Of a DNA stretch of 64,000 bases, positions 6,763 through 14,271 are shown in pieces; within the stretch, counting starts at the first letter, position 1, and every line of letters starts with the position of its first letter. Source of the DNA: Ardenticatenaceae bacterium (GTDB lineage: Bacteria > Chloroflexota > Anaerolineae > Promineifilales > Promineifilaceae); NCBI GenBank assembly GCA_020634395.1, contig JACKBU010000001.1, positions 62,001-126,000 on the forward strand. Reading direction: 5' to 3'. The notes beneath the pieces were generated by a model. That model worked only from the letters and a program-made list of their open reading frames with translations. It was not told the DNA's origin and did no database searches. The translations under genes and the position numbers were made by a program.

Positions 6763-7638
6763 CTACGGCATACCCGCCAGAATCAGTTCCAGGTCATCGG
6801 CGTCGAAGAGATACTGCTCGCCGCAGAACTGGCAGTTGACCACAGCTTCGCCTTCCGTATCCAACAGATTTTGCAAGCCCTCTCTGCCCAAATTAACCAG
6901 AGCTTTTTCTGACCGCTCGCGGCTGCAGGTGCACTCGTAGCGCAGTTCGCGCTTTTCCAACACTTCGTAGGCCACGCCGGTAAAAATCAGGGCCAGCATG
7001 TCTTCGGGACGTTCGCCGTCGCGCAGCAGCTTTTCGATGTGCGGCAGGTCTTGCACGCGCGCGATCATCTGCTGAATTGTTTTTTCATCATAAGGCGGCA
7101 GCGCCTGAACTAAAAAGCCCGCCGCAGCCGTCACCTGTCCGCTTTCGTCGGTCAGTACGCCAATTTCCACGGCCGACAGCACCTGCTCCGATTGGTTGAG
7201 GAAGAAGGTCAGGTCGGCGTCGATTGTGCCGGTTTGCAGCGGCACCACACTTTCGACCGGCTCCTTCAGCTTGAGATCGCGCACCACCGTCAGCTTGCCA
7301 ATGTCGCCCACAGCGCCGCCGATGTTTGGCTGACCGTTAACCAGCGGTAGATTGAGGTCGGGATTGCCGACGTAGCCGCGCAAACGGCCGTATGCATCCG
7401 ACTCCACCAGAATTTTCCCCACCGGGCCGGAGCCTTCCAGCTTCAAGGCTATCCGCTGCTGCACTTTCAGCAGAGCGCCCATCAACGCGCCGCCCGTCAG
7501 GCTCTGGGCCAGGGCAGCAGCGGCCGTCGGCGCCGCATCATGCCGACGGGCGGCTTCGTTGGCCAGTTCCGTGGTCACGCAAGCCAGGCCGCGCATACCC
7601 GCCTCTTTGGCAATCACACGAATTAAATAATCTCCCAC
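6763..7638 (-). CDS. hslO: Hsp33 redox-regulated chaperone
   Basis: A 291-residue Hsp33 holdase, the normal length. The substrate-binding domain starts with GDYLIRVIAKEAGMRG, and the C-terminal zinc switch shows CTCSRER and CQFCGEQY (CxC plus CxxC), the cysteines whose oxidation activates the chaperone. The GTG at 7638 is chosen because GGAGG lies 5 bases before it and the Hsp33 fold begins there; the open frame continues 26 codons further upstream without homology. The leader holds an ACGGCCGT at 7745. It stands apart from its minus-strand neighbours. Confidence 0.95.
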   Translation of the reverse strand: MGDYLIRVIAKEAGMRGLACVTTELANEAARRHDAAPTAAAALAQSLTGGALMGALLKVQQRIALKLEGSGPVGKILVESDAYGRLRGYVGNPDLNLPLVNGQPNIGGAVGDIGKLTVVRDLKLKEPVESVVPLQTGTIDADLTFFLNQSEQVLSAVEIGVLTDESGQVTAAAGFLVQALPPYDEKTIQQMIARVQDLPHIEKLLRDGERPEDMLALIFTGVAYEVLEKRELRYECTCSRERSEKALVNLGREGLQNLLDTEGEAVVNCQFCGEQYLFDADDLELILAGMP

Positions 7639-7790
7639 AGTTACCTCCACAATGTCAGAATACGCAAAAACATCCGTTTTCAACTGAAAGCGGATGTCGG
7701 CGTACAGGTCTATCACCCCCTATTTTAGCAGAGGGCGGGCCGAATGAGGCCGTTTACGGCCGTTTTCATATGCAATTCCTACGGTCCTAG

Positions 7791-8837
7791 TTATACAGGC
7801 AGGGTGCGCTGTTCGTGGTAGCTTTGCACGGCCGTTTCCAGCACCCGGATCACATCCCGCGCCTGTTCGGGCGTCACGGCCAGGGCGGCGCCGTGGGCAA
7901 TGGCCGCCTGTACGTTGGCATAAAAAGCCAGGTAATCACCGGGCAGCGTTTCAACTTTGCCCTGCACGTGCAGCCTCTCCCAGGCAGTGTCCAACGTGCC
8001 CCAGGCCGCTGCCGGCTCTGCCCCCCAGTCTGGCTCGCCGGGTATACGGCCGTTCTTCAGCGCCGTTTCCTGCGGATCAAGGCCAAATTTCACATAGCTG
8101 CCCAGTGTGCCATGCACGGCCAGATGGGGCCGGGGCTGGCGGCGCAGCATGCTGGCTTGCAAGGTAACGTGCAGAGAATCGTAGGCCAGGTGCAGCGTGA
8201 AGGCATCGTCGGTCTGGGCGTGCGGGCGCTGGTGTTGCAAAACGGCCGTCACCGACCGCGGCCAGCCGAACAAAAGTAAGGCCTGATCCACCAGATGCGC
8301 GCCCAAATCATACAAAATCCCGGAGCCGGGCAGCGGCTCTTCGCGCCAGGCATTCGGTTTTGCCTCCGGTCGGAAGCGATCAAACGCCGCTTCGTAACTC
8401 ACCAACTGGCCCAACACGTTTTGAGCCAGAATCTCCTGCACCGTAAGAAAACCACCGTCCCAACGCCGATTTTGGAATACCGTTAGCAGCACTTCTTCCC
8501 GCCCGGCCAGATTGATCAATTCCCGCGCCTCGGCACCTGTGATGGTAAATGGCTTGTCCACCACCACATGCTTCCCCGCCAGGATGGCCTGCCGGGCCTG
8601 ATCAAAGTGATGGGTGTTTGGCGTGGCAATGACCACCAGGTCTATCTCGGCGTCGGCCAGCAGTTCTTCCAGGCTGCGCACCACCGTTACCTGTGGATAG
8701 CGCGCCTTCGACCAGTCAGCATGCCGTTCAACCACACTTTTCAGCTGCAGCCCCGACGTGGCCATAATCAACGGCGCATGAAAAACTTCACCGGCCATGC
8801 CGTAACCTACCAGTCCAACCTGAATTTTCTTTGTCAT
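7791..8837 (-). CDS. Gfo/Idh/MocA family NAD(P)-dependent oxidoreductase
   Basis: A 348-residue protein with an N-terminal Rossmann fold (VGLVGYGMAGEVFHAPL), the catalytic-lysine motif VVVDKPFT around residue 95, and the C-terminal substrate motif GILYDLGAHLVDQALLLFG. The overall sequence resembles the YdgJ/YhhX-like subgroup that acts on sugars or polyols; the substrate cannot be read from sequence. GAGGATATACCC before the ATG gives a ribosome-binding site. No neighbouring sugar gene is obvious. Confidence 0.9.
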   Translation of the reverse strand: MTKKIQVGLVGYGMAGEVFHAPLIMATSGLQLKSVVERHADWSKARYPQVTVVRSLEELLADAEIDLVVIATPNTHHFDQARQAILAGKHVVVDKPFTITGAEARELINLAGREEVLLTVFQNRRWDGGFLTVQEILAQNVLGQLVSYEAAFDRFRPEAKPNAWREEPLPGSGILYDLGAHLVDQALLLFGWPRSVTAVLQHQRPHAQTDDAFTLHLAYDSLHVTLQASMLRRQPRPHLAVHGTLGSYVKFGLDPQETALKNGRIPGEPDWGAEPAAAWGTLDTAWERLHVQGKVETLPGDYLAFYANVQAAIAHGAALAVTPEQARDVIRVLETAVQSYHEQRTLPV

Positions 8838-8896
8838 GGGTATATCCTCAATGGGGTGGAAACGGGAAGCCCACCATCTGGCGCATCACCCATCAG

Positions 8897-9544
8897 CTAG
8901 ACGAGATCAATGTCCAGGATGCGGTATGGGTAGACGTTGAACACGGCCGTTTCGCCAAATTGTGTCTGGCGGGGCGTGTCGGGACGGTAGATGTGAATGT
9001 GCCCGTGCAGCAAATAGCGCGGCTTAAACAGGCGCATCAGGGTGAGAAAGACTTTGAAACCGGTGTGGGGCAAATCGTGGCGATCGTGAATGCCGTAAGG
9101 AGGAGAATGGGTAACGAGGACGTCCAGGTAACGGCCGTAGCGGCTGCGGTTCATCAATAGACGCGGCACCAACTGCGAAAACTGCCAGCGCATTTCGCGT
9201 TCCGTATACATCAACGGAGCCTGCGGACGGTAGCGCATTGAGCCTTCCAGGCCGGCCAGCAGCAGGCCGTCGTGGCTGACCGTCTGGCAGTGAATGTCCA
9301 TGCCGCCGGGCACGTCATAGAGGACACGGCCGTCGGCCGTATATTGCGGCCCCTGGTCATGATTCCCCCGCACGTACACCAGCGGCACATCCAGGGCAGA
9401 AATCAAAAAATCCAGGTAGTAATAGGGCAAATCGCCGCAGCCGATGATCAGATCCAGGCTGGGCAAATTCTGGCGCACCTGGCTGTGGTACAAAACGTCC
9501 AGCACCCGATCGCTCACGGCCAGAATCTTCACGGGTCCGGCCAC
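8897..9544 (-). CDS. Calcineurin-like metallophosphoesterase
   Basis: A 215-residue phosphoesterase with motifs GCGDLPYYYLDF, VRGNHDQG, VLVTHSPPYGIHD and LLHGHIH in the family order. The first metal motif reads VSDRV, so the usual DxH histidine is missing; related bacterial phosphoesterases with SDxV are known to me, so this is likely a subfamily trait. The substrate is unknown. Its 5' end overlaps the 3' end of the upstream MazG-like gene by 16 bp, so the two are translationally coupled. Confidence 0.85.
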   Translation of the reverse strand: MAGPVKILAVSDRVLDVLYHSQVRQNLPSLDLIIGCGDLPYYYLDFLISALDVPLVYVRGNHDQGPQYTADGRVLYDVPGGMDIHCQTVSHDGLLLAGLEGSMRYRPQAPLMYTEREMRWQFSQLVPRLLMNRSRYGRYLDVLVTHSPPYGIHDRHDLPHTGFKVFLTLMRLFKPRYLLHGHIHIYRPDTPRQTQFGETAVFNVYPYRILDIDLV

Positions 9545-9834
9545 TCCCGAGTCTGGTTCACTGCCAGTTTGTCCAGAACAGCCTGCTCCAGATCAATCCC
9601 GGCGATGCTGGCCAGCTGCAGCAAGTACAGCGCCACGTCCGCCAGCTCACCGGCCAGTTCGTCCGGCGCTTTCACTTCCTCGCGCCACTGGAAATGCTCC
9701 AGAACCTCAGCGGCCTCAATGCACAAAGAAGCGGCCAGGTTTCGCGGCGTTTGTGGTTTCGGTGAATTCGCATCGTACCAACCTTTGCTGGCGACAAAGG
9801 CGTGCATGAGCGCTTCTAATTCTTTCAGTTCCAT
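9529..9834 (-). CDS. MazG-like nucleotide pyrophosphohydrolase
   Basis: A 101-residue all-helical protein of the dCTPase/RS21-C6-like MazG group. The metal-binding motif is seen as LCIEAAEVLEHFQW (ExxE-like) followed by ELADVALYLLQLA (ExxD). Such enzymes remove pyrophosphate from non-canonical nucleotides and are involved in pool cleaning. It leads a two-gene unit with the metallophosphoesterase, overlapping by 16 bp. Confidence 0.88.
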   Translation of the reverse strand: MELKELEALMHAFVASKGWYDANSPKPQTPRNLAASLCIEAAEVLEHFQWREEVKAPDELAGELADVALYLLQLASIAGIDLEQAVLDKLAVNQTREWPDP

Positions 9835-9922
9835 ACAATTTTAGGCGGACAGACCCAAAACCTCTCCCGATTGGCGGCGTAAAAAGGCGCCGCCTCATTT
9901 TCCCCCTATTCTAAGGTCAGGC

Positions 9923-9964
9923 TAAAAAAAAGTAAAACGCAGCACGCCGTTAGCGTGCTGCGTT
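9923..9964 (-). terminator. Rho-independent terminator after tRNA-Arg
   Basis: On the minus strand AACGCAGCACGC pairs perfectly over 12 bp with GCGTGCTGCGTT (9935-9964) and is followed by TTTTACTTTTTTTT. It lies 25 bp beyond the 3' end of tRNA-Arg. Confidence 0.88.
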
Positions 9965-9988
9965 CAGATGGTCAATCGACTACTTCAT

Positions 9989-10060
9989 ACGCCCGGAGGG
10001 ATTCGAACCCCCAACCCTCTGATTCGAAGTCAGGTACTCTATCCATTGAGCTACGGGCGC
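9989..10060 (-). tRNA. tRNA-Arg (anticodon TCG)
   Basis: The minus strand folds as a standard tRNA: acceptor GCGCCCG/CGGGCGT, D arm GCTC...GAGT, anticodon loop CTTCGAA with anticodon TCG (reads CGA), and a T arm with TTCGAAT. The 3' CCA is not encoded. The acceptor ends in a G:T pair. Confidence 0.95.
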
Positions 10061-10086
10061 TTAAGTGCTGGGATTTTACCCCGGAA

Positions 10087-10121
10087 CAAAAAAGCTGACA
10101 GCCAGTTGACCATCAGCTTTT
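10087..10121 (-). terminator. Rho-independent terminator after tRNA-His
   Basis: On the minus strand AAAAGCTGA pairs with TCAGCTTTT around a GC-poor loop and is followed by TTTTTTG. It separates tRNA-His from tRNA-Arg, so the two are not one simple transcript. Confidence 0.8.
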
Positions 10122-10122
10122 G

Positions 10123-10196
10123 GGCGAGTGGTGGGATTCGAACCCACGATCTTCTGGGCCACAACCAGATGTGTTAACCCCTACACCACACCCGCC
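10123..10196 (-). tRNA. tRNA-His (anticodon GTG)
   Basis: The minus strand gives G(-1)-GCGGGTG paired with CACTCGC-C, a D arm GTGT...ACAC, anticodon stem TCTGG/CCAGA with loop TTGTGGC (anticodon GTG) and T arm GTGGG-TTCGAAT-CCCAC. The extra G(-1):C73 pair typical of tRNA-His is encoded. Confidence 0.95.
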
Positions 10197-10287
10197 ACAC
10201 GCATAAACGCAGGCAGAATGCTATCATACCTCCCACTGGCAAGCAAGTACACTTTGCCTTTTTACCGTTCCGTTTTACAATCCCCCC

Positions 10288-11436
10288 ATGCAAGGAGAGT
10301 TACGTACACTAAACGGCCGTTACCGGCTCCTCGGACGCATTGGCAGCGGCGGCATGGCCGCCGTTTACCGCGCCCAAGACCTGAAGCTGGGGCGCATCGT
10401 GGCCATCAAAATGCTCCACGAAAGCCTGACCAGCGACGAGGGTTTTCTGATTCGCTTCCAACGCGAAGCCCACGCCGCCGCCAATCTAACCCACCCCAAT
10501 ATCGTCACGGTCCACGACATTGGTCAGGAAGAATATCGCCATTACATCGTGATGGAGTACGTCGATGGCTTTACGCTTAAGCAAATCATTCGGGATGCCA
10601 ATGAAGACGGCCGTTTCCTACCCGTCAGCCGCGTCCTGGATCTGACCATCCAGATTTGCAACGGCATCGGCTATGCACACCGCGCCAATCTGGTCCACTG
10701 TGACCTGAAACCGCAAAACGTACTGGTCACCCGCGATGATCGCGTCAAAGTCGCCGATTTTGGTATCGCCCGGGCGATCACCGAAGCCAGCCAGCACCTG
10801 GCCGACAGCCAGGTGTGGGGCACACCGCAGTACATTTCGCCAGAACAGGCTGCCGGCCAAACGCCCACCCCGGCCTCCGACGTGTACGCCATCGGCGTGA
10901 TCATGTTCGAGATGCTCACCGGCCACCTGCCTTTCGCCGCCGACTCGCCAACGGCTATGGCCCTGAAACATTTGCAGGAAGTTCCGCCTTCCATCCTGGA
11001 ATACAATCCTGGGGTGCCTCGCCAGTTGGACGACATCGTCCACAAACTGCTGGCGAAGGAACCCTCGGCCCGCTACAGTACGGCCGGCCAGTTGGGCCGC
11101 ATACTCAGCGCCTACCGTGACCGCAGCCTGGCCGATACCGGCCCGGTTTACCCCGCCCTGGTAAAGTCGCAAACCACGGCCAAAACGGCCGTGCCCACCT
11201 CCGAACAAGAAACCCACTTTTATCAGCGCCCCCAGGTTGCGGCCACCGATGCCCAGGATACACCCCGGCGACCAATGCGCCCTGTCAGACCGCCTTCCCC
11301 GCTCCCCCAGGCCGCCAGCCAACCCACTCCTGCTGGCCCAGATTGGACCATTATTGGGCTGGGTATTACGGCCGTTATCTCTCTGCTAGGGTTAATTCCC
11401 TTATGGTACCTGGTTTATCGCGCCTGGGCCGGTTAG
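10288..11436 (+). CDS. Membrane-anchored Hanks-type Ser/Thr protein kinase
   Basis: A 382-residue kinase: residues ~11-270 hold the catalytic domain with glycine loop GRIGSGGMAAVY, ATP-binding Lys41 (VAIKM), catalytic Asp139 in HCDLKPQN, DFG at 157-159 and the SPEQAAGQ activation-loop end. The HRD arginine is replaced by Cys (HCD), so it is a non-RD kinase and may not need activation-loop phosphorylation. A Pro-rich linker follows and the last ~25 residues form one transmembrane helix (WTIIGLGITAVISLLGLIPL), with no extracellular sensor domain beyond it. The kinase would face the cytoplasm. It precedes ftsH on the same strand after a 259-bp gap with no clear gene. Confidence 0.95.
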   Translation: MQGELRTLNGRYRLLGRIGSGGMAAVYRAQDLKLGRIVAIKMLHESLTSDEGFLIRFQREAHAAANLTHPNIVTVHDIGQEEYRHYIVMEYVDGFTLKQIIRDANEDGRFLPVSRVLDLTIQICNGIGYAHRANLVHCDLKPQNVLVTRDDRVKVADFGIARAITEASQHLADSQVWGTPQYISPEQAAGQTPTPASDVYAIGVIMFEMLTGHLPFAADSPTAMALKHLQEVPPSILEYNPGVPRQLDDIVHKLLAKEPSARYSTAGQLGRILSAYRDRSLADTGPVYPALVKSQTTAKTAVPTSEQETHFYQRPQVAATDAQDTPRRPMRPVRPPSPLPQAASQPTPAGPDWTIIGLGITAVISLLGLIPLWYLVYRAWAG

Positions 11437-11695
11437 CGCCCTCGCGCCCCATTTTTCTTTCTGTTATACTGGCTTTGGTATCGATTAATCTGAATGGCTC
11501 TTTGGGATCTTTGCGGATATTTTGGCAGAAACTACATGCGTCACCTACAGAAACAGCACTCACTGCCCCGTATGCTCCAGAACTGATCCTGCATCCCCTG
11601 AAGATCCGCTTTAATTTGGGTTACGACGTCATTGGCGCGCTGCCAGGGTTAGGCAGTTCCTTCCCGCAACGAGTGGCTCAATGGGAGGCTTTTTG

Positions 11696-13636
11696 ATGAA
11701 TGCAGCACGAATTTCCAGATGGCTCATTTACATCTTGATCGCGGTCACCTTGCTGGCCGTTTTGTGGAATCTAAGTGCCACGCCAGCCCCCAGCGAAGAA
11801 ATTTTCATCAGTCAGCTCGCCCAGCAAATCAAAGCCGATGAAATCGCCGAAATCGACGTCAGCAGCAGCGGGCAAGAGGTTGTCGTCCACTACCTGAGTG
11901 ATGAGTCTCCCCCGGCCAAAGCCAACATCAGCGGTGTCAGCTCTCTGGAAGAGGTGCTCCAGAACTATGGCATCACCGAGAGCGATTACGCCGACGGCCG
12001 TCCCGTCATCGCCTACGCCAAACGCAGCCAGCTCGGCGGCTGGCTCAACCTCATCGGCATCTTTCTCCCCGCCCTATTGATGATCGCCTTCATCTACTTC
12101 ATTTTCCGCCAGACACAAGGCTCCAATAACCAGGCAATGTCCTTTGGCAAAAGCCGCGCCCGCATGTTCACCGGCGATCATCCCACCGTCACCTTCAGCG
12201 ACGTGGCGGGAGCCGATGAGGCCAAAGAAGAACTGCGCGAAATTGTCGAATTTCTGCGCGAGCCGGAAAAGTTTGTCAACTTTGGCGCGCGCATTCCCAA
12301 AGGCGTCCTCCTGGTAGGCAGCCCTGGCACAGGCAAAACGCTGCTGGCCAAAGCCGTTTCCGGCGAAGCCGGCGTGCCGTTCTTCTCCATTGCCGGCTCC
12401 GAATTTGTGGAAATGTTTGTCGGCGTGGGCGCCAGCCGCGTACGCGACCTGTTTGAGCAGGCCAAGCGCCACAGTCCCTGCATTATCTTCATCGACGAAA
12501 TTGACGCCGTAGGCCGCCAGCGCGGCGCCGGGTTGGGGGGTTCCCACGACGAGCGCGAACAAACCTTGAACCAGATCCTGGTAGAAATGGACGGTTTCGA
12601 CACTGATACGCATGTCATCATCCTGGCGGCGACCAATCGCCCAGATATTCTTGACCCGGCCCTGATGCGGCCCGGTCGTTTTGATCGGCGCGTGGTCATC
12701 GACCGGCCAGACATGCGCGGGCGGGAAGCCATCTTCAAGGTTCACCTGCGCGGCAAACCGATCGCAGGCAACGTCAACGTCCAGCGACTGGCCAAGTCCA
12801 CGCCGGGCTTTGTCGGAGCCGACATCGAAAATACGGTAAACGAGGCAGCCTTGCTGGCTGCGCGCCGTAACAAAAAGAACATCGGCATGGCCGAGTTCCA
12901 GGAAGCGGTAGAGCGGGTGCAGCTCGGCCCGGAACGTAAAAGCCGGGTCATTACGCCCGAGGAGAAAGAGATCATCGCTTACCATGAAGCCGGACACGCC
13001 CTGGTGAGTCACTTTCTGCCGGCTGCGCCGCCGCTGCGCAAAATTACCATCGTGCCGCGCGGCATGGGCCTGGGCCTGACCTGGTACATGGAAAACGATA
13101 ATTTGCTGCCGAACAAATCGCAGCTTCGAGCCCAAATCGCCAGCACGCTGGGCGGCCGGGTAGCCGAGGAAATTGTGTTTGGCGAAGTGACGTCGGGAGC
13201 CAGCAATGATTTGCAGCGCGTGACCCAAATTGCGCGGCTGATGGTGACGCAGTATGGCATGAGCGAAGACCTGGGTCTGCGCGTCTATGGGCAAAAGCAG
13301 GAGATGGTCTTCCTGGGCCGGGAAATTAGCGAGCAGCGCGACTATTCGGACGCCGTGGCTGAACTGATTGACAATGAAGTCCGCGAGATCATCGACCGGG
13401 AGCACGAAGAGGCGCGGCGTATTTTGCAGGAAAACCGGGACACGCTGGACCGGGTGGCCCGGGCATTGATTGAGGAAGAAACTCTGGAAGCCGAAGAGTT
13501 TGTGGCGATCACAGAGGGAACGGAACGGCCGTCTCCCGCCGACATCTCGTCCCGTCCCCCTTCACAGCCCGACAAAAAAGACACCTTGGATTGGAACTCA
13601 TCCTTAAACTTACCGCCGGCTCCTTCGCCGGCCTGA
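11696..13636 (+). CDS. ftsH: ATP-dependent zinc metalloprotease FtsH
   Basis: A 646-residue membrane AAA+ protease. Two transmembrane helices (~7-26 and ~117-137) bracket a small outer domain; then Walker A GSPGTGKT (208-215), Walker B IIFIDE (262-267), the second region of homology NRPDILDPALMRPGRFDR, and the zinc site HEAGH (429-433). The C-terminus ends in a proline-rich tail. ATG 11696 is preferred to ATG 11681 because GGGAGG at 11683-11688 is well spaced for it. FtsH degrades misfolded membrane proteins. The AAA+ and protease core contains no ACGGCCGT; the octamer occurs only at 11993 (outer domain) and 13523 (tail). Confidence 0.98.
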   Translation: MNAARISRWLIYILIAVTLLAVLWNLSATPAPSEEIFISQLAQQIKADEIAEIDVSSSGQEVVVHYLSDESPPAKANISGVSSLEEVLQNYGITESDYADGRPVIAYAKRSQLGGWLNLIGIFLPALLMIAFIYFIFRQTQGSNNQAMSFGKSRARMFTGDHPTVTFSDVAGADEAKEELREIVEFLREPEKFVNFGARIPKGVLLVGSPGTGKTLLAKAVSGEAGVPFFSIAGSEFVEMFVGVGASRVRDLFEQAKRHSPCIIFIDEIDAVGRQRGAGLGGSHDEREQTLNQILVEMDGFDTDTHVIILAATNRPDILDPALMRPGRFDRRVVIDRPDMRGREAIFKVHLRGKPIAGNVNVQRLAKSTPGFVGADIENTVNEAALLAARRNKKNIGMAEFQEAVERVQLGPERKSRVITPEEKEIIAYHEAGHALVSHFLPAAPPLRKITIVPRGMGLGLTWYMENDNLLPNKSQLRAQIASTLGGRVAEEIVFGEVTSGASNDLQRVTQIARLMVTQYGMSEDLGLRVYGQKQEMVFLGREISEQRDYSDAVAELIDNEVREIIDREHEEARRILQENRDTLDRVARALIEEETLEAEEFVAITEGTERPSPADISSRPPSQPDKKDTLDWNSSLNLPPAPSPA

Positions 13637-13658
13637 GCAAATCTTGAGAGCGCTTAGC

Positions 13659-13703
13659 AAAACCTCGAAGAAGCGTGGCCCGGCCCCCTCTTCGAGGTTT
13701 TTG
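13659..13703 (+). terminator. Strong rho-independent terminator after ftsH
   Basis: AAAACCTCGAAGAAGCG pairs with the downstream CTCTTCGAGGTTTTT; the stem is AAAACCTCGAAGA/TCTTCGAGGTTTT with the loop rich in GGCC, followed by T residues. It lies about 22 bp after the ftsH stop. Confidence 0.85.
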
Positions 13704-13728
13704 TTGTAACCCGCCTGAATCAACCTGA

Positions 13729-14271
13729 ATGAAACAACCAGAACTCACCTATCGTTCGGCAGCCGTCGCCGATTTTGACCAATGCCTGGCTATCGATCAC
13801 AGCTATGAGACACAGCGCATCTGGCAGATGACCATCAACCAAAAGCCAGAAGCGATCGGCGTACGCTTTCAACCCCTGCGCTTGCCCCAAACGACGACGA
13901 TTGCCTACCCCTACGATCGTGAGGAACTGCCCAAAAGATGGTGGGAAGCCCATTGGTTCCTTGTTGGTGAACAGCAGAGCAAGATTGAGGCCTACGCCAC
14001 TGCTGTTTTGGAAGCCCTGCGGCCGGTGGCCTGGGTGCAGGATCTGGCCGTTACGCCGGTGCTGCGCCGCCGGGGGTATGGCTCCGAACTGCTGAGCGCG
14101 GCCGCCCAGTGGGCAAAACAGGAACAGGCGCGCTTTTTAATGGTTGCCGTTCCCATGAAAAACGATCCGGCAATGATCTTCTTGCGCAAAAATGGTTTTA
14201 CTTTTTGCGGGTATAATGAAGCGCAGTACAAGCAGCGAGACATTGACCTTTACTTCAGTACGAAATTATAA
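13729..14271 (+). CDS. GNAT family N-acetyltransferase
   Basis: A 180-residue protein with the GNAT acetyl-CoA site in its second half: VAWVQDLAVTPVLRRRGYGSELL (V/I-x-x-x-x-R-x-x-G-x-G/A loop) followed by the late helix AMIFLRKNGF and strand. The acceptor is unknown. Its TAA stop is directly followed by the ATG of the next gene, so the two are co-translated, which may indicate that it modifies or responds to the same signal. Confidence 0.88.
   Translation: MKQPELTYRSAAVADFDQCLAIDHSYETQRIWQMTINQKPEAIGVRFQPLRLPQTTTIAYPYDREELPKRWWEAHWFLVGEQQSKIEAYATAVLEALRPVAWVQDLAVTPVLRRRGYGSELLSAAAQWAKQEQARFLMVAVPMKNDPAMIFLRKNGFTFCGYNEAQYKQRDIDLYFSTKL

Noticed and set aside
8897..9544. Metallophosphoesterase as a pseudogene because the first DxH histidine is missing
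   Set aside because: All other motifs are intact and the frame is unbroken, so a natural subfamily variant is more likely.
11437..11680. Possible small gene between the kinase and ftsH
   Set aside because: The open frame there overlaps the kinase end, lacks a ribosome-binding site and shows no recognisable domain.
12074..13405. Long 443-residue minus-strand frame opposite ftsH
   Set aside because: Shadow of the intact FtsH coding region; no domain or start signal.
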